Counted from the first letter of the stretch, positions 15,774-23,860 are shown. The stretch is DNA of 30,314 bases from JBDSLU01 sp039916225 (GCA_039916225.1 JBDSLU010000337.1:1-30314); one strand, 5' to 3'. Made by a program: numbers and translations. The notes: generated by a model from the letters alone, not told the origin.

Positions 15774-16019
15774 GCGGTGCGGGTGTTCCCTCGGCGCTCG
15801 TATGGAGCAGGCCGACGAAGCGCAGTCAGCGATGCGCCTGCGTCTCGCAAGACGTGCGGAGGCAGTCAATCGTGGGCGCGCGCGATGCTGCGCGCGCCTG
15901 CTCGTTCGCTGACTGCGGCCGGAGCACGTCTTGCCGGCCTGCGGAACGCGTGAGGGGCGAACGCGGCCGGGGATCGCGTTCGCGCAGACGTGCGAGCGCC
16001 GAGGGAATACTCGCACCGC
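15774..16019. mobile_element. MITE-like inverted-repeat element
   Basis: Terminal inverted repeats of 27 bases at 15774-15800 and 15993-16019 agree at 25 positions (core TTCCCTCGGCGCTCG). Inside are further exact inverted pairs: CGCAGTCAGCGA at 15821-15832 with its complement at 15906-15917, GCAAGACGTGC at 15847-15857 with its complement at 15924-15934, and a GCGCGCGC hairpin at 15876-15897. The internal pairs are interleaved rather than nested. No transposase is encoded and no clear target duplication was found. Confidence 0.5.
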
Positions 16020-16049
16020 TCCTGGCGTCCTACGCCTTCGAACGGGTCC

Positions 16050-18155
16050 CTACTTCAGCGCCCCAAGCGCTTTCTCTGCCGCCTCCAGCAGCGGCGTGGC
16101 GCTGAGCGGGGCACCGACCGCCTGCCGCATCCACTCGTTCGGGGTGACGGCACCGATCTGCGCCACCCGCTCGAACTCGCGGCCGAAATGGCTGCGATCC
16201 GACGCCGCGGCTGCCTGTCCCTTCGAGCCAGCCAACGTGTCGAAGTGGCCGCGGATCTGGAAGGCGACGAGGTGGGCGAGCGCGTAATCCGGGGTGTACA
16301 GCTCGTAGCTGACCATGTGTGAATAGATGGCCAGCAGCGTCGCGTCGCGCCGGCCGTGCAGCGCCGCAAAATACTGGTTCCAGACGTCGCGGGCGATGCC
16401 GACGACCGCCTCGCGGAACTCCGCTGGCGTCGCCTCGGGATGGGCGTAGAGCCAGCGCCAGGCGCCGATGTCGACGAGCGACACGCCGGCGATCTCGCGC
16501 GCGTTCCAGAACGCTTCGAGCACGGCTTCGGCCTCGGCGCCAGGACCCGCCGCCGGCGTGCCGAGCAGGGCCATGTCCTGCTGCTGGAACAGGAACGCGA
16601 GGGCCTCGGTGAACGCGTTGTTGGGGACGCCCTGCAGCAGCGTGTGATCGATCGTCGTCAACGAGAAGACCTGCTCGATGTTGTGCCCGAGCTCGTGGAC
16701 GGCGATGTTGTAGCCCTTGTAGTCCATGCCGTCGGCGTTGACGCGCGTGCGCAGGTGCGCCTTGTCGTCGCGACGGCGGGCGCCGAGGGCGTGGCCCGAC
16801 CCCCGCGCCGGATCGACGACGACGCGATCGGCCAGGAACGTCGCGCGCTCGGGCGCGAAGCCGAGGTCGGTGAGGATGCGGGGCAGATCGGCGGCGAATG
16901 CCTCGGCGGTGGGGTAGCGCTGGCGGGTCTTTGCGTCGAGCGCCGACTCGCTGACACCGGCGCTCGGCTTGAAGCCGGCGTACCAGATGTCGTGCGGCTC
17001 GAGCGCTCGCTTCAGCCGCGCGGTGATCAGCCCGCCAACGCGAGCGCCGACCGGAGCCTCGAGGACGGCGCGCAGCAGCCGCTCGACCTCGGCCAGGGGG
17101 ATTTCGCGCTCGACCTCGAACTTCCGATCGATGAGGGTGGGGTAGTCCGGCGTCGCGCGATCGATGTCGCGTTCGGCGTCGAAGAGCGCCTTCCAGCGCG
17201 CGTAGCGGACGTCCGCTTCGCGTGTCGTGCTGGCGACCGTCGCGGCACCGGCCGGCGCCGCGTCGTCCGTGACCGGAGAGACGGCGACGGCGCCGGTCTC
17301 CGGCGTCCAGTCCAGCGCCGGATTGTCGATCACCGCCGCCGGAATCGTCTGCCGCACGATCGCGTCCATGGCCGCGACCATCACGCGCTGGCGATCGAGA
17401 CCGTCGGCGTCGGCGTAGGCGGCCTTGATCTCGTCGCGCAGGTTCCAGTGACTGAGCAGGCGCAGCTTGGGCCGGAACAGACGGCGGCCGTCCTTGGCCA
17501 GCAGGTGGTGGGCGCGCAGGTTGTAGCCGTTGATGTAGCCCTCGGCGGCGGCCCGGGCATCGGCCAGCCGAGCCTGCGCCGCCGCCGGCACGCGCAGCGC
17601 GAACCGCCCGGTCAGGCGTGTCTCGGCCCACTGGCGGCGGCTCCACTGCTGGCCGTCACGCAGGCGCTCGGCCAGCGTGCTGCGTGGGAAGTTGAGCAGC
17701 ACGACGAAGGCGATCCGTGTCGAGAACAGGTCGTCCGTGACGTGGCTCGACGGATCCCAGGCGCCGAGCCGGCCGTCGATCGGCAGCTCGGGGCCGATCG
17801 CCAGGTCGAGGCCCCGCCGCAGATCGCGGCCCAGCGCGTTGAAGTAGCCGTCGACGCTCTCGAGGGCCGATTCGAGGCGGACGAAGGCAGCGTCGAGGCC
17901 GGCACCGGCTGGGAGGAACTCGGACTCGATCAGCGCGCGGAACGCCGCCGCGTCACCGTCCTCGGCGCGCCAGGCGCGACGCACCTGCGTCACGCCGCGC
18001 GTGATCCGCGGCCGTTCCGCATCTCCGTGCCGCGCCACCAGCGTGGCCGTCGCCGCGGCGGCCGCGTCCGCGTAGAGATCGGCCTGCGCCGTCATGTCCG
18101 GGCCCAGCGCGACGAGGCCGACGAGCCCCGCGATTGCCACCAGTCTGCGATCCAC
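16050..18155 (-). CDS. secreted zinc metallopeptidase (HExxH, gluzincin-like)
   Basis: A 701-residue protein with a signal peptide (residues 1 to about 24, cleavage near MTAQA). The C-terminal half holds NIAVHELGHNIEQV (H487, E488, H491) and, 25 residues later, PNNAFTEALAFLFQ with E517, the arrangement of the M2/M3-like gluzincins in which the second Glu is the third zinc ligand. The upstream 450 residues are largely helical, as in peptidyl-dipeptidase-type enzymes that enclose a peptide channel. No closer family can be named. Start is GTG 18155 with GGAGG five bases upstream, beginning MDRRLVAIAGLVGLVALG. The gene is monocistronic and its 3' end abuts the inverted-repeat element. Confidence 0.85.
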   Translation of the reverse strand: MDRRLVAIAGLVGLVALGPDMTAQADLYADAAAAATATLVARHGDAERPRITRGVTQVRRAWRAEDGDAAAFRALIESEFLPAGAGLDAAFVRLESALESVDGYFNALGRDLRRGLDLAIGPELPIDGRLGAWDPSSHVTDDLFSTRIAFVVLLNFPRSTLAERLRDGQQWSRRQWAETRLTGRFALRVPAAAQARLADARAAAEGYINGYNLRAHHLLAKDGRRLFRPKLRLLSHWNLRDEIKAAYADADGLDRQRVMVAAMDAIVRQTIPAAVIDNPALDWTPETGAVAVSPVTDDAAPAGAATVASTTREADVRYARWKALFDAERDIDRATPDYPTLIDRKFEVEREIPLAEVERLLRAVLEAPVGARVGGLITARLKRALEPHDIWYAGFKPSAGVSESALDAKTRQRYPTAEAFAADLPRILTDLGFAPERATFLADRVVVDPARGSGHALGARRRDDKAHLRTRVNADGMDYKGYNIAVHELGHNIEQVFSLTTIDHTLLQGVPNNAFTEALAFLFQQQDMALLGTPAAGPGAEAEAVLEAFWNAREIAGVSLVDIGAWRWLYAHPEATPAEFREAVVGIARDVWNQYFAALHGRRDATLLAIYSHMVSYELYTPDYALAHLVAFQIRGHFDTLAGSKGQAAAASDRSHFGREFERVAQIGAVTPNEWMRQAVGAPLSATPLLEAAEKALGALK

Positions 18156-18204
18156 GTCGCCTCCATTCGCGCCTCAGGGTAGCAGGCGCCTTAGCTTTTC
18201 TTGT

Positions 18205-18379
18205 ATGAAGCGGATCTTCAAGTGGCTGGTCATCCTGGCCCTGCTGGGCGTGGCGCTCGCCGCCACACCACGCACGACGCGATGGCCGGCTTCGTCGAGA
18301 CGGCGAGCCCTTTCCGCCGGTGCCGACGGTGGCGGGGCCATCGCATCGGCCCGCCGGGTGGAAGCCGCCGGCCTCGTAG
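18205..18379 (+). pseudogene. possible small exported protein gene with two one-base deletions
   Basis: The 347-bp gap between the divergent peptidase and TIR-fold genes contains an ATG opening a perfect signal/anchor sequence, MKRIFKWLVILALLGVALAA, all codons ending in G or C. The frame then loses sense. Restoring one C at each of two C-runs (near 18264 and 18310) gives a continuous 58-residue product whose second half reads HTTHDAMAGFVETASPF then PPVPTVAGPSHRPAGWKPPAS and a stop at 18377-18379. Either a decayed gene, indel errors in the assembly, or chance. The remainder of the gap (18380-18502) shows nothing beyond the next gene's ribosome site. Confidence 0.35.
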
Positions 18380-18502
18380 GCCACTCGCCCCACGCCGCCG
18401 CGACCCCGGTCACCTCGGCGCGCCCGGGCGGCGACTTTTGTCGGCCGCGCGCGGACTTGTTCGGCGGCGACGTCCCGGCAGTTTCTATAGCCGGGAGGAC
18501 AC

Positions 18503-19612
18503 ATGGCGCGACTCGTCGTGCAGGATTCACCACCGTCGCCACTCTATTGCCGCTACCACGGCTTTCTCCTCGGACAGTTCCTGGCGATCGCGTTCAGCGA
18601 CGACGGGACGATCGGCTACGCCGACCGCCGCGTTCGCCTCCTGGCGGGTCTGCGCGAGCTCGGTGTCGACGTGCCGATTCCCGAGTCGCCGGACACCCGC
18701 GGCGGCCTGACCCACGCCGGCGTCCTGACAGCCGTCCTGCCGCGGCTGGCGCGGCAGTCGCGCGAGCTGGCCGAGTTCACCATCCTCGGCGGCCTGGTGG
18801 CTCACTACGCGGTCGCCGCCGGCACCGGCGCCGCGCCGGCCGCGGCGCTGCTGCTCGAGATCGAGCGGCTGGCCGCGACCTACGATCTGCCAGCGATCGA
18901 TCCGCTGCGCTTCGCGACGGCACCGGGCGAACGCGAGTCCGATGGACTGCCGTCGCCGGCCCTGGGCTATCTCGGCGAGATCATCGCGCGCCTGCCGATC
19001 GAGGCCGACACCGCCCTGGTCATCATGCCGATCGCCTCGCCGTACACCGAGCACTACGCCGGCTTTCACCGCCCGGCGCTCGAGCACTGCGGCTATCGCG
19101 GCCTGTGCGCGTGGGGCGGTCTCGGCGGGGAAGCGTCCACCGAGCTCGTCCTCACGCTCCTCCCCAAGGTCGGCTTCGTCTGGGCCGACGTCTCGGAGAT
19201 CGATCGCGGCGCCGTCGTGGCGATCGGCGCCGCGCAGGCCCTCGGCAAGCGGACGATGATCGTCGCGGCGGAGGAGCGGGCCGCCGGCGTCCCCGCACGC
19301 ATCGGCGGCGACGCCGTCATCCGCTACGATCCGCGGAGTGCCGATTGGCCGCACGGCCCGGTGCTGCTGATGGCCGCGTGCCTGGCCGGGATCACGCTGG
19401 CCGCCGAACGCGGCGATCGGCTTCGCTTCGGGCCGAATTCCATCGAGGCCGCCTTCGACGAGGTGAGCCAGGCTCTGGGCAGGATTCTGCTGCCGCCGGA
19501 CGCGCGCGAGGCACACCGCCGCGGCCGGCGAGCGATGGACGCCGGCGACCTCGCCGTGGCCGATCGGCGAGTGGCGTCCCCTCGCCGCCTACCTGCGGGC
19601 CATCTTGCGTGA
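18503..19612 (+). CDS. TIR/nucleoside-deoxyribosyltransferase-fold protein (3' end frameshifted)
   Basis: A 369-residue reading frame with GGGAGG just before the ATG at 18503. Residues 1-165 are mostly helical and unrecognised. Residues 170-280 resemble the TIR-like/2-deoxyribosyltransferase fold used in prokaryotic nucleotide signalling and NAD-consuming proteins: ALVIMPIASPYTEHY, RPALEHCGYRG, GFVWADVSE, GAAQALGKRTMIV and VIRYDPR line up with the usual xxVMPF, IkPaLexxGY, DvT, lGxAhALGkp and rvIrY blocks. The catalytic NVxYE segment is replaced by GAVVAIG, so hydrolase activity is doubtful. After D354 the natural continuation appears to switch frame to 19730, adding a tetratricopeptide-like tail. 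Function unknown. Confidence 0.72.
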   Translation: MARLVVQDSPPSPLYCRYHGFLLGQFLAIAFSDDGTIGYADRRVRLLAGLRELGVDVPIPESPDTRGGLTHAGVLTAVLPRLARQSRELAEFTILGGLVAHYAVAAGTGAAPAAALLLEIERLAATYDLPAIDPLRFATAPGERESDGLPSPALGYLGEIIARLPIEADTALVIMPIASPYTEHYAGFHRPALEHCGYRGLCAWGGLGGEASTELVLTLLPKVGFVWADVSEIDRGAVVAIGAAQALGKRTMIVAAEERAAGVPARIGGDAVIRYDPRSADWPHGPVLLMAACLAGITLAAERGDRLRFGPNSIEAAFDEVSQALGRILLPPDAREAHRRGRRAMDAGDLAVADRRVASPRRLPAGHLA

Positions 19613-19730
19613 ATCGCGCGGCGATCTTCCGGGCGCGCTGCACGACTTCGAGCTCGCGGTGTCGCTCGGCCTGGGCGACGCCGACGTGCGCGACAAGCGC
19701 GATGCGCTCGCCGCCCGTGTCAGCGCGTAG
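19566..19730 (+). pseudogene. frame-displaced C-terminus of the TIR-fold protein (TPR-like)
   Basis: Removing one base near 19565 joins the upstream frame to GEWRPLAAYLRAILRESRGD, followed by LPGALHDFELAVSLGLGDAD and a stop at 19728-19730. This 54-codon stretch has the neighbours' G/C-rich third positions and a tetratricopeptide-like helix pair, whereas the annotated frame over the same bases gives PRRLPAGHLA and stops early. The intact ancestor would be about 408 residues. Confidence 0.6.
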
Positions 19731-19793
19731 ACGCACCATCGGCGAATCACCCAAGAACCCGGGTGGCCCCGCGGGTCGCGCCCGGGCGTGTCC

Positions 19794-20435
19794 TCAGCGC
19801 CCGGCCGTGCGGGGCGACGGTCCCGGCAGGGCACCTGCCACGCCGCCGGCCTCGTCGGCCATCGGGCGCATCTGCTTGGCCAGCTTGAACATCGCGCGGG
19901 CCACTGCGACCCGCGCCGCGTTCGGCGTCGGCTTGCCGAGGCGCGTGGCGATGACGTCGTAGCTCTCGCCGCGCTCCAGGCGCATCACGATCGCCAGCCG
20001 ATCGTCGGCATTCAGCGCCAGGAGGGCTGTCCGGTAGGCGCGCACCTTGTCGCGATCGATGGTCGCGTCGAGCGGCGACTGGTGCCCGTCCGGGAAGTTC
20101 TCGTCGAGCGTCGCCGTCGGCCCCCGCCGGACCGCCCGGCGATGCTCGTCGGCGACGCGGTTGGAGACCGAGCGCCGCAGGTAGGCGAGCAGGGCCCCGG
20201 GGAACCGCAGCTCGATCCGGTGCAGGCGCCGGAAGACGTTGATGGCGACGTCCTGCACGACGTCGTCGGTGTCGGCCATGCGATGTGGCTGGCGGGCCAG
20301 GCGGCTGCGGGCGAAGCGCTGCAGGGGCCCGCGGTAGCGTCGCATCAGCATGTCCCAGGCCGACTGGTCGCCGCCGCGGGCCCGTTCGACGAGATCCACC
20401 GTGGCCATGGGATCGAACGACGCAGGCAAGTCCAT
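19794..20435 (-). CDS. ECF-like RNA polymerase sigma factor (first paralogue)
   Basis: A 213-residue sigma factor with region 2 (DQSAWDMLMRRYRGPLQRFA, ADTDDVVQDVAINVFRRL) and region 4 (LNADDRLAIVMRLERGESYD, VIATRLGKPTPNAARVAVAR), the two-domain layout of extracytoplasmic-function sigma factors. AAGGAG lies nine bases before ATG 20435. It is a clear paralogue of the sigma gene just upstream: both contain the identical IELRFPGALLAYLRRSV. No anti-sigma gene or protein kinase follows, unlike many ECF loci, so how it is controlled is not visible. A C-terminal tail of about 25 residues (ADEAGGVAGALPGPSPRTAG) is extra compared with the paralogue. Confidence 0.9.
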   Translation of the reverse strand: MDLPASFDPMATVDLVERARGGDQSAWDMLMRRYRGPLQRFARSRLARQPHRMADTDDVVQDVAINVFRRLHRIELRFPGALLAYLRRSVSNRVADEHRRAVRRGPTATLDENFPDGHQSPLDATIDRDKVRAYRTALLALNADDRLAIVMRLERGESYDVIATRLGKPTPNAARVAVARAMFKLAKQMRPMADEAGGVAGALPGPSPRTAGR

Positions 20436-20530
20436 CACACGAAACTCCTTTCGCCGGACGGCCCGCAGGCAGATCGTCCGTGCCGCCCGAAGGTCGGCGG
20501 CCGTCGCCCATCGCCGGCGACATAGCTGAA

Positions 20531-20662
20531 GAAACGTCAGGCGCGCGAAAACGTTACGGCGCGAGCCGGCGGCGCCTTGGTCGGTTGGCCGCACTGCTCG
20601 ATTGGACGGCCGCGGCCGGCGTGATTCCCGGAGCGATCCCGGGCGGGCCGAAACGTGACGGC
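20531..20662. promoter_or_regulatory. repeated CGAAA(A)CGTnACGGC motif between the sigma genes
   Basis: The 239-bp gap between the two sigma genes (20436-20674) holds two near-identical motifs, CGAAAACGTTACGGC at 20546-20560 and CGAAACGTGACGGC at 20649-20662, and a related GAAACGTCAGG at 20531-20541. On the minus strand they read as GCCGTnACGTTTCG, 96 to 228 bases upstream of the sigma gene start. They may be ECF-type promoter elements or binding sites. Nothing else was seen in the gap. Confidence 0.35.
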
Positions 20663-20674
20663 GTAAGGCGGGAG

Positions 20675-21283
20675 CTAGGTGGGGATGGCGCGGCGGACGC
20701 GCGGCGTGGCCATCTGCTGCGCGAGGCGATGCAGGGCGCGTCCGACCGTGACCCGGGCGGCGTTGGGGGTCGGGCAGCCGAGGGCGGTGGCGATGGCGTC
20801 GTAGCTGGCGCCGGCTTCGAGCCGCATCACCACGGCGCGCCGGTCACGCGGCGACAGCGTGGTGAGGCCGGCGCGGAAACGGCGGCGACGGTCGCGATCC
20901 AGCGTGTGGTCGAGCGGCGAGGCCTGGGACGTCGCGTGCTCGTCGAGCAGCGGCGTGGAGACGATGCTGCGCGAGGCCCGGCGGCGCTCGTCGACCAGCC
21001 GGTTCTGGACCGACCGGCGCAGGTAGGCGAGCAGGGCGCCCGGAAAGCGCAGTTCGATCAGCGGCAGGCGGCGGAGGACGTTGAGCGTCGCCTCCTGCAT
21101 CATGTCGTCGGTGTCGGTCAGCCCGCGGGCGGCGCGGGGCAACCGCCCCCGGACGCTCCGGCGAAGCGGCCCTTCGTAACGAGCCAGGAGCTCGCGCCAG
21201 GCGTTCTCGTCGCCGAGCCGCGCCCGCACGACGAGGTCGACCGTCGACGCGGCGGGGGAATCCGCACCGGGGGTAGGGGGCAT
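20675..21283 (-). CDS. ECF-like RNA polymerase sigma factor (second paralogue)
   Basis: A 202-residue sigma factor with region 2 (ENAWRELLARYEGPLRRSV, TDTDDMMQEATLNVLRRL) and region 4 (LSPRDRRAVVMRLEAGASYD, AIATALGCPTPNAARVTVGR). It shares the same domain order, the linker IELRFPGALLAYLRRSV and the NAARV recognition-helix core with the sigma gene downstream, showing tandem duplication followed by divergence at the N-terminus and between the domains. ATG 21283 is preceded by CAGGA at about ten bases. No anti-sigma partner is nearby. The gap to the downstream paralogue is long enough for separate promoters. Confidence 0.9.
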   Translation of the reverse strand: MPPTPGADSPAASTVDLVVRARLGDENAWRELLARYEGPLRRSVRGRLPRAARGLTDTDDMMQEATLNVLRRLPLIELRFPGALLAYLRRSVQNRLVDERRRASRSIVSTPLLDEHATSQASPLDHTLDRDRRRRFRAGLTTLSPRDRRAVVMRLEAGASYDAIATALGCPTPNAARVTVGRALHRLAQQMATPRVRRAIPT

Positions 21284-21437
21284 GTGCTGATCGGTCCTGC
21301 GGCACTGCGCACCGACGGACTGCCCGCATTGTAACCGGTTCGGGCACTGGTCGAACTGGCCCGGGATCTGCCCTTAAACCCGCGCCCTTCGTAAGCGAAC
21401 GGGGTAGCATGGGCGTTACGTGAGCCGAGGACTCCAG

Positions 21438-22871
21438 ATGCCGAACAAAATCATCCCGCTGCAACCGGGGGACGCCCCCGGTACGCCAGCCGCCGCCCGA
21501 CCCAGCCGCCGCCAGTTCCTCGCGACTGCCGGCTCGGGCCTGGCCGCGACGGCGGTCGTTTCCGGCTTCCCGTCGATCGTGCCGTCGTCCGTGCTCGGGG
21601 CGGCCGCGCCGTCGAACCGCATCAACGTCGGCGCCATCGGCACCGGCCGCATCTCGCGTGGCCACGACCTGCCCGGCATCATCCGGCACGACATCGCCCG
21701 GGTGGTGGCGGCCTGCGATCTCGATCAGAAGCGCGTCGCCGACGCCAAGGTCCTCATCGAGAAGGCCTACACCGAGAAGCAGGGCCAGCCCTACACCGGC
21801 GTCAAGACCTACACCGACTATCGCGAGCTGCTGGCCAACCCCGACATCGACGCCGTCGTCATCAGCACGCCGGATCACCAGCACGCCCTCCTGGCCATCG
21901 ACGCGGCCCGCGCCGGCAAGGACATCTACCTGCAGAAGCCGGCGTCGCTGACGATCAGCGAAGGCCGCGCGGTGGCGGACGCGGTGCACCGCTCCGGCCG
22001 CATCTTCCAGATCGGCAGCCAGCAGCGCTCGACGATCCAGTTCCGCTACGCCGCCGAACTGGTGCGCAACGGCCGCATCGGCGATCTGAAGACGGTGGAG
22101 GTCGGGCTGCCCGGCGATCCCGCCGGCGGTGATCCGACGCCGGTGCCGCCGCCCGCGACCTTCGACTACGACGCCTGGCTCGGCTCGACGCCGGTCGTGC
22201 CCTACGCGATCGAACGCGTGCATCCGCAGAGCGGCTACGGGCGTCCCGGCTGGCTGCGCTGCGAGCAGTTCGGCGCCGGGATGATCACCGGCTGGGGCGC
22301 GCACCACATCGACAGCGCGCATTGGGGCATGAACACGGAGTACACCGGGCCGGTCGAGATCTGGGGCACGGCGGAGTTCCCGACGCAGGGCCTGTGGAGC
22401 GTGCACGGCCCGTTCCGGACCGAGGCGCTCTACGCCAACGGCGTGCACATGATCGTCAGCGGCGACTTCACGAACGGCATCAAGTTCATCGGCACCAAGG
22501 GCTGGATCTTCGTGTCGCGCGGCAACGAGCAGGTCACGACGAGCGATCCGGTCGCCAAGCTGAAGGACGCGACCGCGCTGGCCTCGAGCGATCCGGCGAT
22601 CATCACGTCGGTGATCGGGCCCGACGAGATCCATCTCGAAGAGAGCAAGGAGCACCACCTCAACTGGCTCGAGGCGGTGCGCTCGCGGCGCCAGCCGATC
22701 GCGCCGGTCGAAGTGGCGCACCGCGCCTGCTCGGCGTGCCTGCTGCACCACATCGCGATGCGCGCCAAGCGGCGTCTGTTCTGGGATCCGGTGCACGAGC
22801 GGTTCAAGAACGACGACGCCGCCAACGCGCTGCTGTCGCGCCCGCAGCGTCCGCCCTACGTCGTCACGTAG
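21438..22871 (+). CDS. Tat-exported Gfo/Idh/MocA family oxidoreductase
   Basis: A 477-residue protein with a twin-arginine leader (SRRQFLATAGSGLAATAV, arginines 24-25) and a Rossmann domain starting INVGAIGTGRISRG (65-75). The central DAVVISTPDHQHALLAIDAA and YLQKPASLTISEGRAV are typical of the Gfo/Idh/MocA family; QKP replaces the usual EKP (K167), as in many secreted members. The C-terminal alpha/beta domain has GWGAHHIDSAHWGMNTEYTG. Such proteins oxidise or rearrange sugars with a tightly bound NAD(P). GAGG sits seven bases before ATG 21438. It stands alone, convergent with the next operon, only 18 bp away. Confidence 0.93.
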   Translation: MPNKIIPLQPGDAPGTPAAARPSRRQFLATAGSGLAATAVVSGFPSIVPSSVLGAAAPSNRINVGAIGTGRISRGHDLPGIIRHDIARVVAACDLDQKRVADAKVLIEKAYTEKQGQPYTGVKTYTDYRELLANPDIDAVVISTPDHQHALLAIDAARAGKDIYLQKPASLTISEGRAVADAVHRSGRIFQIGSQQRSTIQFRYAAELVRNGRIGDLKTVEVGLPGDPAGGDPTPVPPPATFDYDAWLGSTPVVPYAIERVHPQSGYGRPGWLRCEQFGAGMITGWGAHHIDSAHWGMNTEYTGPVEIWGTAEFPTQGLWSVHGPFRTEALYANGVHMIVSGDFTNGIKFIGTKGWIFVSRGNEQVTTSDPVAKLKDATALASSDPAIITSVIGPDEIHLEESKEHHLNWLEAVRSRRQPIAPVEVAHRACSACLLHHIAMRAKRRLFWDPVHERFKNDDAANALLSRPQRPPYVVT

Positions 22872-22889
22872 CGCCGTCGCGTCGCGTCG

Positions 22890-23858
22890 TCAGCGCGGCT
22901 TCGTGCTGGTCGCGGTCACGAGCCGATACGTCGAGTAGAGGATCTGCCACATCGAGGCGAGCAGCCAGATCAGCAGGACGATGCGCGCCTGGGCGTTGAT
23001 GAAGCGCACGATCGCGACGAGCTTCTCGGTCTGCTCGACCCCGGGCGCGAACTGCACCACCGCGTCGGCGTTGAGCAGGACCACGGCCAGCACCAGCGAG
23101 AGGCCGTCGGTCAGGAAGCGGCCGATCGTCCGCACGCGCGCCCAGTCGGGCCGGATCAGCACCGCCCACAGACTCACCAGGCTGACCAGCCAGATCACCG
23201 TGATCGGCAGGTAAATCTGCTGCCAGATCGGCGCCAGCGCCAGGAACGAGGCGGCCGGCCCGAAGACGACGAAGGGTGTCTGGGCGATCGTCAGCCACCA
23301 GAGCAGGAACACGGTGCTGCCGACGATCTCGGCGATCAGCGTCCAGCGCCGCCCTTTGCCCTCGGGCGCGGGCAGGACCAGCCCCTTCATGTCGGCCCAG
23401 GCGTGCTCCATGAGCCGCGGCAGGTTCAGGTCGAGCAGCGCGAAGACCAGCGTCACCCACCCGAACACCATCACCCCGACGGTGAAGGGGAACGACGCGA
23501 GCTGACCGATGGCGCGGGCGGGAGGCGAGCCGCCGACGAGGAAGGCCATGGCGAGCGCGACGTTGACGGCGAGCGCGCCGCCGAGCGCGATCTTCAGGGC
23601 CATCCAGTAGACCGGGAACAGCGCCGGGCCGATCACATGGCGCTGCGGGCCGTAGCGCGTCGCCAGCATCAGCGGATGCCCGAACTGCTTGAGCACGGCG
23701 TCCTGCTCGGCGTCGGTGAGGCTGCGCCCGAGTTCCTCTTCGCGGTCGGCGACCTGGGTCCGGATGTCCTCGGCCAGCTCGCGGACGATGTCGTCGCGGC
23801 GCGCGGCCGGCAGCGACAGGCCGACGTTGTGGAGGTAGCGATCGATCAGGGGCGTCAT
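22890..23858 (-). CDS. multi-pass membrane protein paired with PadR regulator
   Basis: A 322-residue protein whose first 75 residues form a soluble helical segment (DRYLHNVGLSLPAARRDDIV, RELAEDIRTQVADREEELG, AEQDAVLKQFGHPLMLATRY) resembling the HAAS/DUF1700-type domain found next to PadR genes. Six or so hydrophobic helices follow, for example ALGGALAVNVALAMAFLV, VGVMVFGWVTLVFALLDL, STVFLLWWLTIAQTPFVV, IYLPITVIWLVSLVSLWAVL and IVLLIWLLASMWQILY. The start lies two bases after the PadR stop, so the genes are co-transcribed and co-regulated. A sensory or signalling role in the membrane is inferred from this pairing; the substrate is unknown. Confidence 0.82.
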   Translation of the reverse strand: MTPLIDRYLHNVGLSLPAARRDDIVRELAEDIRTQVADREEELGRSLTDAEQDAVLKQFGHPLMLATRYGPQRHVIGPALFPVYWMALKIALGGALAVNVALAMAFLVGGSPPARAIGQLASFPFTVGVMVFGWVTLVFALLDLNLPRLMEHAWADMKGLVLPAPEGKGRRWTLIAEIVGSTVFLLWWLTIAQTPFVVFGPAASFLALAPIWQQIYLPITVIWLVSLVSLWAVLIRPDWARVRTIGRFLTDGLSLVLAVVLLNADAVVQFAPGVEQTEKLVAIVRFINAQARIVLLIWLLASMWQILYSTYRLVTATSTKPR

Positions 23859-23860
23859 GG

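Larger units (their letters stand above)
15521..16049. other. gene-poor region between cytochrome and peptidase genes
   Basis: No convincing intact gene is present on either strand. Near the cytochrome end there is AGGAG followed by an ATG at 15566 and only 17 codons (MSSLATLLRGRAVTNWR) before a stop, perhaps the beginning of a gene truncated here. The rest is occupied by an inverted-repeat element (15774-16019). Longer open frames in the region have arginine-rich, low-complexity translations that look like non-coding GC-rich DNA. Confidence 0.6.

Noticed and set aside
15651..16016. Minus-strand coding gene of 121 residues
   Set aside because: It lies across the inverted-repeat element, is dominated by Arg, Ser, Pro and Ala, and has no ribosome site or recognisable domain.
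21935..21943. QKP instead of EKP in the Gfo/Idh/MocA protein as an inactivating change
   Set aside because: From family knowledge this replacement is common in secreted members of this subgroup, and the lysine is retained.
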